In this document: positions 1-6,721 of the stretch, one piece after another
Layout of the letters: every line of letters starts with the position of its first letter
How positions within the stretch are numbered: the first letter of the stretch is position 1
Source of the DNA: Treponema sp.
Lineage (GTDB): Bacteria > Spirochaetota > Spirochaetia > Treponematales > Breznakiellaceae
Direction: 5' to 3'
Assembly: GCA_031261385.1 (NCBI GenBank)
Contig: JAISJS010000269.1
Coordinates: 1-11,494, forward strand
DNA length: 11,494 nucleotides
Translations under genes and position numbers: made by a program
Notes under the pieces: generated by a model
Databases searched by the model: none
What the model was told of the DNA's origin: nothing
The model's input: only the letters and a program-made list of their open reading frames with translations

Positions 1-1
1 G

Positions 2-988
2 GGAAGCCTTGAGCTTATACCGGTGGAATACGTGACACCGGTTTTGATTGCCGAAACGGTGGCGCTTAACGTTGTAAGAATCGGAAACAAGCCCATCAAG
101 TTTGAACTTTCCGTCGACAAATCGCTGCCGGTAAAATTACACGGCGATGAACTGCGGGTCAAGCAGATAATGAACAACCTTCTGTCCAATGCCATAAAGT
201 ATACCCAGAAAGGCTGCGTGCGTTTAAAGATAACATGCGAACGGGATGGAGCATCGGCCTGGATAATATTCTCTGTCAGCGATACCGGCATTGGCATACG
301 CGCTGAGGATATAAATAAAATTTTCACCGAATACAGCCAGCTTGATACCAAGGCGAACCGTAAAATAGAAGGTACCGGACTTGGGCTCTCCATAACCAAG
401 CGGCTTATTGATATGATGGGCGGCACTATCAGGATAACAAGCGAGTATGGCGCCGGCAGTGAATTTGCCGCCAGGATTCCGCAGCTTGTATCAGATCCAA
501 CGCCGATTGGAAGCGAAACCGCAAAAAATCTGGAACTGTATCACCGGTATGAAAGCGAAAAAGTCCAGGTTCAACAACCAGAACATATCCGGTTTTCCGG
601 CGCCAAAATCCTTGTGGTGGATGATGTGGAGATTAACCTTGATGTTGCGGCGGGACTGATGGAATATTACGGCATACAGGTTGATTGCGTGTTGAGCGGG
701 AAGGAAGCCATTCGCCTCGTACGTTCTGAACAAACCCGCTACGATATGATTATGATGGATCACATGATGCCGGAAATGGACGGTATTGAGGCGACAAGGA
801 TTATCAGAAACAAAATCGGAAGTGATTATGCCAAAACGGTTCCCATCGTTGCACTGACCGCAAACGCGCTCGTGGGGAACAAGGATATGTTTCTGGAAAA
901 CGGTTTCAGCGACTTCATTTCCAAGCCCATCGAATCAGACCATCTTGAAGCGGTCCTTACCAAGTGGATTAAAAATACAGGCGTTTAG
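2..988 (+). CDS. Hybrid sensor histidine kinase, C-terminal part (HATPase + receiver), 5' truncated
   Basis: The frame is open from the first bases of the window, reading GSLELIPVEY before the first possible start (GTG at 23), so the gene begins upstream. That opening resembles the end of a HisKA dimerisation helix. Counting from position 2, the ATPase domain shows the N box (NNLLSNAIKY, about residues 58-67), the G1 box (DTGIGI, from 94), the F box (FTEYSQLD) and the G2 box (GTGLGL, from 124). A linker of about 45 residues leads to a receiver domain (about 201-328). It has the acidic pair D207/D208, phosphoacceptor D253 in the motif MMDHMMPEMDG, T286 and K308, so it should be phosphorylatable. 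Known role of the family: autophosphorylation on His and transfer to the receiver Asp. No Hpt domain follows the receiver, so any further relay needs a separate partner. The input domain and signal are outside the window. The stop lies 11 nt from the end of the convergent DHH gene. Confidence 0.93.
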   Translation, partial: GSLELIPVEYVTPVLIAETVALNVVRIGNKPIKFELSVDKSLPVKLHGDELRVKQIMNNLLSNAIKYTQKGCVRLKITCERDGASAWIIFSVSDTGIGIRAEDINKIFTEYSQLDTKANRKIEGTGLGLSITKRLIDMMGGTIRITSEYGAGSEFAARIPQLVSDPTPIGSETAKNLELYHRYESEKVQVQQPEHIRFSGAKILVVDDVEINLDVAAGLMEYYGIQVDCVLSGKEAIRLVRSEQTRYDMIMMDHMMPEMDGIEATRIIRNKIGSDYAKTVPIVALTANALVGNKDMFLENGFSDFISKPIESDHLEAVLTKWIKNTGV

Positions 989-999
989 AACTCCGTCTG

Positions 1000-1905
1000 C
1001 TATTTCAGCTTCTCCACAATTTCGGCAATAATACGGTCCGCATCGTCATAGGGAACCTGGCAGGTACCCACCTGGTGATGCCCGCCGCCGCCGTGTTTGA
1101 GGAGCAGACTGCCGACATCCACAGTGGCAGTACGGTTGATAATACTGTATCCCACGGTGATCGCTGCGTTGGCCTTGTTTCTGCCGTCCACTATCCACAC
1201 AGAAATATTCTGATCCGGATAAAGTGTGTAAATAAGAAAACGGTTGCCCGCGTAAATGATCTCCACGCCCCTCAGATCCACAATAAGTACATTCTTGTCG
1301 ATTTTTGAATATTTGGTGACCATCTCACGGAACAGGGTATTTTGCTCAAAATAGACTTCGAGCCGTTCCTTTACGTCGGACAGCGCCATAATTTCTTCGA
1401 TATCCTTTTCGGAACAGGCCCTGGCAAGCATCTTCATAAGATCGTAGTTGCTGATGGTAAAGTTTCTAAAGCGGCCAAGCCCTGTGCGGGGGTCCATCAA
1501 AAAGCCAAGGAGTACCCAGCCGCGGGGATTGAGTATTTCATCGGAGTTGAGGTTGCCTGAATCAACCTTATCAACATAACGGATCATCTCGGCAAAACGG
1601 CCCAGTTTTTCATCGCCGCCGTAGTACTCGTACACGACCCGTGCGCAGCTTGGGGCTATCTTGGAAACGCCCTCAAAATAGGCGCCGGTACCCAGCCGTT
1701 CGGTTTCACTGGAATGATGATCGAACCAGAGCTTGCAGCCCGGTATATAGGGGATATTGGCTAAAATATCGTTATCAGTCGCTTCGACAAGACCGTCCTG
1801 AATATCCTTGGGGTGAACGAATTTCCAATCGTCAATAAGCCCCAGATATACCAGAAGCGCTCCACAGGCCAACCCATCAAAATCAGATCTGGTAAGTAAC
1901 CTCAT
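1000..1905 (-). CDS. DHH/DHHA1-family phosphoesterase (exopolyphosphatase-like)
   Basis: A complete 301-residue protein. The DHH domain shows motif I as TRSDFDG (D8, D10), the signature DHH at 62-64 after a hydrophobic strand, and a further acidic motif YVDKVDSG (D112, D115). These are the residues expected to bind two catalytic metal ions. The C-terminal DHHA1 domain carries GGGGHHQVG (272-280), the substrate-binding loop. Known family members hydrolyse phosphodiester or phosphoanhydride bonds, for example RecJ, NrnA oligoribonuclease, c-di-AMP phosphodiesterases and PPX-type exopolyphosphatases; the substrate here cannot be told from sequence. Motif I is usually THxDxDG, and here the His is Arg. 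No signal peptide is seen, so the protein should be cytoplasmic. The ATG at 1905 is preceded by AAGGATGG about 6 nt upstream, supporting this start. It is transcribed divergently from the M16 gene. Confidence 0.88.
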   Translation of the reverse strand: MRLLTRSDFDGLACGALLVYLGLIDDWKFVHPKDIQDGLVEATDNDILANIPYIPGCKLWFDHHSSETERLGTGAYFEGVSKIAPSCARVVYEYYGGDEKLGRFAEMIRYVDKVDSGNLNSDEILNPRGWVLLGFLMDPRTGLGRFRNFTISNYDLMKMLARACSEKDIEEIMALSDVKERLEVYFEQNTLFREMVTKYSKIDKNVLIVDLRGVEIIYAGNRFLIYTLYPDQNISVWIVDGRNKANAAITVGYSIINRTATVDVGSLLLKHGGGGHHQVGTCQVPYDDADRIIAEIVEKLK

Positions 1906-1923
1906 ATCACACCATCCTTACAA

Positions 1924-1983
1924 GTAGTATAACACAACTTTAGTTATATTAGTATACTACCTAAAGCAAAATTGCTAAAGCAA
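1924..1983. repeat. Nested short repeats in the DHH/M16 divergent control region
   Basis: Three exact elements lie here. GTAGTATA (1924-1931) and TATACTAC (1953-1960) form an 8-bp inverted repeat, and the left arm covers the DHH -10. TAGTATACTA (1950-1959) is a perfect 10-bp palindrome. CTAAAGCAA occurs twice as a direct repeat (1961-1969 and 1975-1983, period 14), and its second copy forms a small dyad with the TTGCT before it. The positions between two divergent starts suggest operator sites, but no regulator can be named. Confidence 0.5.
1926..1934 (-). promoter_or_regulatory. Extended -10 promoter of the DHH gene
   Basis: Read on the minus strand the sequence is TGTTATACT: the TG element plus a -10 hexamer one base from TATAAT. 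No clear -35 lies 17 bp upstream, as is usual for extended -10 promoters. The predicted transcription start is near 1919, giving a leader of about 14 nt that begins right at the ribosome binding site. The motif is seen directly; promoter activity is inferred. Confidence 0.5.
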
Positions 1984-2005
1984 TATACCACCTTTTGGGA
2001 ATTTT

Positions 2006-2014
2006 TGTTATAGT
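2006..2014 (+). promoter_or_regulatory. Extended -10 promoter of the M16 gene, placed for a leaderless mRNA
   Basis: The sequence is TGTTATAGT, an extended -10 (TG, one base, then TATAGT). A start 7-8 nt after the hexamer falls at about 2021-2022, and the ATG of the protease gene is at 2022. No Shine-Dalgarno sequence lies in the short AT-rich stretch between them. There is no good -35. Motif seen; activity and leaderless start inferred. Confidence 0.45.
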
Positions 2015-2021
2015 TAAAAAC

Positions 2022-5000
2022 ATGAATCAACAAAAATATCGAAATTATTCGGCAAAAATCAGAGTTTTTACAGGAATTTTATCCTTTTTCCTTCTTTTAG
2101 CGCTCCTTACAGGGGGTTTCGCCGCCTGCACAGGGCTGCCCAAAGCCGGCGGCCCCGGACAGCCTTCCGATCCAGTTCCTTTTCTTGAAAAATGCCGCAC
2201 CGGTACGCTTCCAAACGGCCTTACCTACTACCTTTTGGAAAATGCAAAGCCCGAAAACAGGGCCTACCTGACCCTGGCGGTGAATGCCGGTTCGGTGCTG
2301 GAAGCCGATGATGAGCAGGGATTGGCCCATTTTGTCGAGCACATGGCATTTAACGGGACGGCCCGTTTTCCCGAATCGGAACTGATAGATTACCTCCGGT
2401 CACTGGGTATGCGTTTTGGCGCGGACGTAAACGCCTACACTACCTACGATAATACGGTTTACGGGATCGAGGTTCCGGTAGAAACCGGGACACGCAGCAT
2501 TCCCGGCAAGGCCCTGGAGATACTCGACGACTGGACCCACGCCGTTACGTTCGATGAGAAAGATGTTGATGATGAACGGCTGGTCATTATGGAAGAATAC
2601 CGCGCCCGGCTTGGTGCAAGGGAACGCGCCCGGCGGGCTACCCTGCCCTTACTCTTTCAGGGTTCTCCGTATGCAGACCGTTTTCCTATCGGCCTTCCGG
2701 AAATAATTCAAAATGCCCCCGCCTCCCGGCTCGAGGGTTTTTACAAGACCTGGTACCGGCCGGAAAACATGGCCCTTATCATCGTTGGTGATTTTGACAG
2801 CGCCGCCCTGGAGGTATCACTGGAAGATTACTTTTATCACGCTGACAGCGATATAAAAGGCGGCCCTGAAGCAGTAAAAAGTCTTTCTTCTTTTCACCGG
2901 CCCGAGTACGATCTGCCGCCGCCCAAAAAAGGCAGCTTTCAGACCCTGCTCGTTACCGATCCGGAACTCAGTTCCACCCAGGTTAATATTTATTACAAAC
3001 GCGCCCCGGAAGCGATCCGCGGTGACCTTTCGTACTTTCGCGGGGAGATTATCGATATTTTGATTGATCGAATGCTGAGTCTCCGTTTTGATGATGCGGC
3101 GGCAAAACCGGAAACCCCGTATATCTATGCGGCTTCGGGGAGCGTTCCGTTTGGAAAATCCTCCCGTTATTATGCCCTGATTGCAGAAGCAAAAACAGGC
3201 GGCGCCGAATCCTGCCTGCGTGAACTGCTCCGGGAAAAAGAAGCGCTTACCCGTTACGGTTTTACCGAGGGGGAAATCAGCATTGCCAAGGGTTCCCTCA
3301 TTTCCGATTATGAGCGCATGGCCTCCGAAAAAGACCGCCAGGAGTCGGCGCGTTATGTAATGTACCTGACTAATTATTTTTTTGAAGGCGGAAACCTTGC
3401 CGATATCGAGTGGGAACTGGAGACGGTAAAAAAACTGCTTCCGGGCATAGGCGCCGCTGAGATCGCTGCCGCGGCAAAAAATTATTTTAAGCCGGGCGAT
3501 ATACGGGTTTTTATCACTGCGCCGGAGGCGGAAAAAGACAGTCTGCCGTCAGCCGGGCAGATTCAGCAAATACTAAAAGAAAGCGCCCGCATCAAAATAC
3601 CCCGCCCTGCGGCAGCGAACGTTGGGAATGAACTGCTTGATTACATACCGGAGCCGGGGGAAATTCTTTCCGAGTCAACCGACAGTAAAACCGGCGCGGT
3701 CTTTTGGGAACTCAGCAACGGCGCAAAGGTGATCCTCAAAAAAACAAAAAACCGCAACAACGAAATTGTTTTGCAGGCGATGGCCCGCGGGGGAACAACC
3801 GGCGCCGCAAACGAGGAACATATTTCCGCAAACCTTGCGGCGGAAATGATCGACGTTTCCGGACTCGGGCGCTACACAAAACCGGAGATCAACAGAATTC
3901 TGGCGGATAAGCAAATCAATCTTTACTTCTGGACATCAAATTTCCTGCGGGGATTCCGCGGCGCCGCCACCTCCGGGGATCTTAAAACTTTTTTTGAAGT
4001 ACTTTACCTCTGCTTTACCCAGCCCCGTATCGATCCGGACGCCGTTGAGGCTCTGATGGATCAATACCGTACCAGCCTGGCCCAGCGAAACGAAAACCCC
4101 GACCGGGTATTTTCCGATGAAATTACCCGGCTTATTTATGGGAATACCGCTCATTTTAAGCTTCTTGAACCCTCTGATCTGGCGCAGGCAAATATCGAAC
4201 AGGCTCTGGATTTTGTCCGCCGGGGCCTTAACCCCGCAGACTATACTTTTATCTTTACCGGCAGCCTGGACATGCAGGCAATCCGGAACTTTACCGAAAC
4301 CTATCTGGCCTCAATCCCCGGAGGAGAAACGTGGAATACGTGGACAGACTTGAAAATAGACCGGCCCGGAAAGACCGAAAAACTCGTATATAAAGGGAAG
4401 GAAAACCGGAGCCTGGTGTTTATGGGCTGGTACGAAACATTCCCCTATTCGGAAGAAGCCAGCGCCGCCGCATCGGTGCTCACCGAATATCTGGATATCA
4501 AAATGACCGAAGAAATCCGTGAGAAACTCGGCGGAGTCTATTCGGTATCCGTGGGAGTTTCCGCCTCGCCTATCCCCGAAGGAGAAAGCAGCCGGCAGAT
4601 TTATTACCCCTACAACCCCGGCAGGCTCAGAGAAACCGCCCCTGTTTTGCCGGTTCCTGCCACTACCGTCGCATCATCCGGCGGAGAACTTATCATGAAT
4701 GTCTACTTTGTCTGCGATCCTCTCAGGGCCCGGGAACTCAGCGCCGCCGTCACCGCAATGCTGGAAGGAATAGCCCGGGGCGGCATTGACGGCGATACTT
4801 TTAAAAAATCAGTGGAAGCCCTTAAGAAAGAATGGGAAACTTCGATTCAGCAAAACGATTATATTGCCCGCAGTTACGCCAATTCCGCCGTGCTGTTAAA
4901 CCTGCCCCTTTCCCGGCTTGATCAGCGTCCGCATCTTTACGATCAGGTCAAACAGACAGACATCCAAAACCTGGCCCGTCGGCTGCTTCCCCGTGGACCT

Positions 5001-5042
5001 GCCCTGCTGATACTTTATCCTGAGGGTATGGCCGGAAACTAA
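2022..5042 (+). CDS. M16-family zinc metalloprotease lipoprotein (two M16 halves)
   Basis: The protein has 1006 residues from the ATG at 2022. An in-frame TTG at 1995 would add nine residues but has no ribosome binding site and would push a poor extension in front of a normal signal peptide. Residues 1-36 form a basic N-terminus, a hydrophobic core (about 20-30) and the lipobox GFAAC with Cys36, so it should be an envelope lipoprotein. The inverted zinc motif is HFVEH (H103, E106, H107), with the third ligand probably E185 in VDDERLVIMEEYR. This matches pitrilysin/insulysin-type M16 peptidases, which have an active N-terminal half and a catalytically dead C-terminal half forming a clam shell. 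The second half starts near residue 560 and contains REKLGGVYSVSVGV (about 836-850). A stretch of about 36 residues (853-888), rich in Pro, Ser and Tyr, appears inserted just after that motif. The substrate is unknown; peptide turnover in the periplasm is likely. Confidence 0.92.
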   Translation: MNQQKYRNYSAKIRVFTGILSFFLLLALLTGGFAACTGLPKAGGPGQPSDPVPFLEKCRTGTLPNGLTYYLLENAKPENRAYLTLAVNAGSVLEADDEQGLAHFVEHMAFNGTARFPESELIDYLRSLGMRFGADVNAYTTYDNTVYGIEVPVETGTRSIPGKALEILDDWTHAVTFDEKDVDDERLVIMEEYRARLGARERARRATLPLLFQGSPYADRFPIGLPEIIQNAPASRLEGFYKTWYRPENMALIIVGDFDSAALEVSLEDYFYHADSDIKGGPEAVKSLSSFHRPEYDLPPPKKGSFQTLLVTDPELSSTQVNIYYKRAPEAIRGDLSYFRGEIIDILIDRMLSLRFDDAAAKPETPYIYAASGSVPFGKSSRYYALIAEAKTGGAESCLRELLREKEALTRYGFTEGEISIAKGSLISDYERMASEKDRQESARYVMYLTNYFFEGGNLADIEWELETVKKLLPGIGAAEIAAAAKNYFKPGDIRVFITAPEAEKDSLPSAGQIQQILKESARIKIPRPAAANVGNELLDYIPEPGEILSESTDSKTGAVFWELSNGAKVILKKTKNRNNEIVLQAMARGGTTGAANEEHISANLAAEMIDVSGLGRYTKPEINRILADKQINLYFWTSNFLRGFRGAATSGDLKTFFEVLYLCFTQPRIDPDAVEALMDQYRTSLAQRNENPDRVFSDEITRLIYGNTAHFKLLEPSDLAQANIEQALDFVRRGLNPADYTFIFTGSLDMQAIRNFTETYLASIPGGETWNTWTDLKIDRPGKTEKLVYKGKENRSLVFMGWYETFPYSEEASAAASVLTEYLDIKMTEEIREKLGGVYSVSVGVSASPIPEGESSRQIYYPYNPGRLRETAPVLPVPATTVASSGGELIMNVYFVCDPLRARELSAAVTAMLEGIARGGIDGDTFKKSVEALKKEWETSIQQNDYIARSYANSAVLLNLPLSRLDQRPHLYDQVKQTDIQNLARRLLPRGPALLILYPEGMAGN

Positions 5043-5866
5043 AACGCCTTGTCCGCCTGACCGGTGAACCACTTGAGGATTGCTTCGGTGCGGCTGGTAA
5101 AAGAATTACTGATACGCTCCCCAAGGCCAGAGAGCGGTGCTGCACGCTCCCCAAGGCCGGGGAGCGATGCTGTCTTTGCCATGGTGGCAACATAAATTAA
5201 AAGTGAATCCTCTGCATCAATGACTGCAATGACTGAACGAAGTTTATTTTTTCCGACTGCGGGAAAAAGAAAGGCGGTCATTGCAGTAAGGTTCTGCTGG
5301 ATAAGGATTAGCGCATCTTCTCCCGCCCGATAGTCATACTGATAAATATTATCGCCAAAGGTAATATCTTTTTGCCGGGCATAAAGGGTAAGAGAAGCAG
5401 GGGGCTCAGCGAACACCGGATCTTTAAGAGCGCGCTTTGTATTTGGCCCGTCAATCACCTGCGAAGTTTCATAAAAGGTCCGCATGGTCTTGCGGCTCGT
5501 CGAATAATACTGAATTCCGGCAAGGGTACTCAAGGCAAGAGCACGGTTATAAAGCTCTGTCCGCTCCGCGTCGCTCCAAACAGGCTGCGCCGCCCCGGCG
5601 GGCTTTTGATAGCGGTGCAGACTTTCCACGAATATCCCTGATCCCAAATCGGCTTGTGTTTCTTCGATAATGCGCTGCAGTTCCCCATGGTTGGGCAGTA
5701 AAACCGGCTTGGGAGTTTTAAGCTGTACTTCGGTTATAACTGCCTCTCCAAGGGCTCTGGCCCGATCCGGTCCCACAAGCTCATCCAAAGAGGCAGAAAA
5801 AAGAGGCGCCCCCATCAGGGTAAGGACGCCAATTATTAAAATTTTATTTTTCATCATTTTTATCAT
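5039..5866 (-). CDS. Exported protein of unknown function (spirochaete DUF6675-like)
   Basis: A 275-residue protein with a cleavable signal peptide: basic start, hydrophobic core ILIIGVLTLMGAPLF, probable cleavage near FSA-S (about residues 24-26). I do not know a function. It resembles an uncharacterised treponeme family that I believe is DUF6675, but this is from memory. The mature part is mixed alpha/beta without catalytic motifs that I recognise. A segment rich in Tyr and Ser (YYSTSRKTMRTFYETS, about 119-134) is notable. Near the C-terminus a 10-residue unit recurs (LPGLGERAAP, then LSGLGERISN in the protein), from a 30-bp tandem DNA repeat. The start is uncertain: ATGs at 5866, 5857 and 5854 are all in frame and none has a Shine-Dalgarno sequence. 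The shortest, MKNKILIIG, makes the most typical signal peptide. Its stop overlaps the convergent M16 stop by 4 nt. Confidence 0.75.
   Translation of the reverse strand: MIKMMKNKILIIGVLTLMGAPLFSASLDELVGPDRARALGEAVITEVQLKTPKPVLLPNHGELQRIIEETQADLGSGIFVESLHRYQKPAGAAQPVWSDAERTELYNRALALSTLAGIQYYSTSRKTMRTFYETSQVIDGPNTKRALKDPVFAEPPASLTLYARQKDITFGDNIYQYDYRAGEDALILIQQNLTAMTAFLFPAVGKNKLRSVIAVIDAEDSLLIYVATMAKTASLPGLGERAAPLSGLGERISNSFTSRTEAILKWFTGQADKAF
5115..5174. repeat. 30-bp in-frame tandem duplication with hairpin
   Basis: Two copies (5115-5144 and 5145-5174) match at 25 of 30 positions, starting with the identical 14-mer CGCTCCCCAAGGCC. The second copy also holds a perfect 7-bp inverted repeat, GCTCCCC (5146-5152) and GGGGAGC (5159-5165), around a 6-nt loop. 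The repeat keeps the reading frame of the minus-strand gene, adding ten residues. Confidence 0.85.
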
Positions 5867-5887
5867 ATATACAAAACAACCGGCACG

Positions 5888-5939
5888 AGAAAAGGTTAAA
5901 TGACAACTGACAGCACAGTTGCTGCTTCATATCATTTAA
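5888..5939 (-). terminator. Probable terminator of the rpmH-jag operon
   Basis: On the minus strand, TTAAATGA (5939-5932) pairs with TCATTTAA (5903-5896), and CAACTG (5921-5916) pairs with CAGTTG (5909-5904) around a 6-nt loop. A 10-nt bulge sits on one side between the two stem parts. The 3' arm is followed by CCTTTTCT (5895-5888). The stem is AT-rich and the U tract short, so efficiency is uncertain. The 5' arm includes the jag TGA stop codon. Confidence 0.5.
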
Positions 5940-6684
5940 AACCGCGGTAATACACGCGCACCTGTTTATAGAGCCCTTCACCCTCGCTTTTGGTTTCCAC
6001 ATCGGCGATGTCGTTCAGGGTGGTGTGAATAAGGCGGCGGTCAAAGGGGTTCATCGGCTCAAGCAGAATGGAGCCGCGGTTTTCGCGGACACGGTCGGCG
6101 ACGGTGTAGGCCAGGCGCACCAGGGATTCTTCCCGGCGTATGCGGTAATTTTCGCTGTCCAGGATAACCCGGATGTCATCCCGGTCCTGGCGGCCTGCGT
6201 AGATGTTCGCCAAAAGCTGCAGCGCGTCGAGGTTTTTGCCCTTCTTACCGATCAAAATTGATGAGTATTCAGAATCAATTTTAAGGCCGATCTTGTGCTC
6301 CTCCCGAAAGAGGACTGAAACCTTTCCGCTGTAGCCCATGTGTTCAATAAGACCGGCAACAAAATCAATCAGCTTCTGTTCAAATTCATTTTTTGCTTCC
6401 GGATCGCCAAAGACCGCCTGGCTGAACTGTTCGCTTTCCCGCTCCTGTTCACCGGAACTACGTTCCGAAGAATCCTGAGCGCGGCCTTTACGTCCGCCGG
6501 AGGGCGCTGCCGCACTTTCCGGTTTATCCGTATGAACCTTGATCTTTACAAAACCCTTTTTAAATAAACTCTGGCGCTGTGTCTCCAGAATCTCCACATC
6601 AAAATCGTCTTTTTCAAGACCAAGTTCTTCCGCCGCCCGGTCAATGGCTTCTTTCTCGGTACGGCCTTCAAATTCGTATATCAT
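5932..6684 (-). CDS. jag: RNA-binding protein Jag/KhpB (SpoIIIJ-associated)
   Basis: A 250-residue protein. The N-terminal Jag_N domain (MIYEFEGRTEKEAIDRAAEELG..., 1 to about 52) is followed by a hydrophilic, probably disordered linker (about 53-95) rich in Ser, Glu, Gly and Arg. A KH-type RNA-binding domain follows (about 100-175) with the GxxG loop as GKKG (146-149). Last is an R3H domain (about 178-247) with the RxxxH motif R216-H220. Family members bind RNA in the cytoplasm and affect cell elongation and division in Firmicutes (KhpB/EloR); the role in spirochaetes is inferred. Its place straight after yidC is the classic arrangement. The start at 6684 is chosen because of a strong ribosome binding site; the frame stays open to 6774, but that would overlap the end of yidC and encode only a poly-basic artefact. 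Confidence 0.95.
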   Translation of the reverse strand: MIYEFEGRTEKEAIDRAAEELGLEKDDFDVEILETQRQSLFKKGFVKIKVHTDKPESAAAPSGGRKGRAQDSSERSSGEQERESEQFSQAVFGDPEAKNEFEQKLIDFVAGLIEHMGYSGKVSVLFREEHKIGLKIDSEYSSILIGKKGKNLDALQLLANIYAGRQDRDDIRVILDSENYRIRREESLVRLAYTVADRVRENRGSILLEPMNPFDRRLIHTTLNDIADVETKSEGEGLYKQVRVYYRGFK

Positions 6685-6691
6685 TACACAC

Positions 6692-6698
6692 CCTCCTT
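6692..6698 (-). promoter_or_regulatory. Ribosome binding site that fixes the jag start
   Basis: AAGGAGG on the minus strand, 7 nt before the ATG at 6684. It is the strongest Shine-Dalgarno match in the window and selects this start over the upstream in-frame ATG at 6774, which lies inside yidC. Confidence 0.85.
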
Positions 6699-6721
6699 GT
6701 TTTTTGTATAAGCTATTCCGC

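Noticed and set aside
5146..5165. GC-rich hairpin as a terminator for the M16 gene
   Set aside because: It lies over 100 nt past the stop inside another gene and has no T tract after it on either strand.
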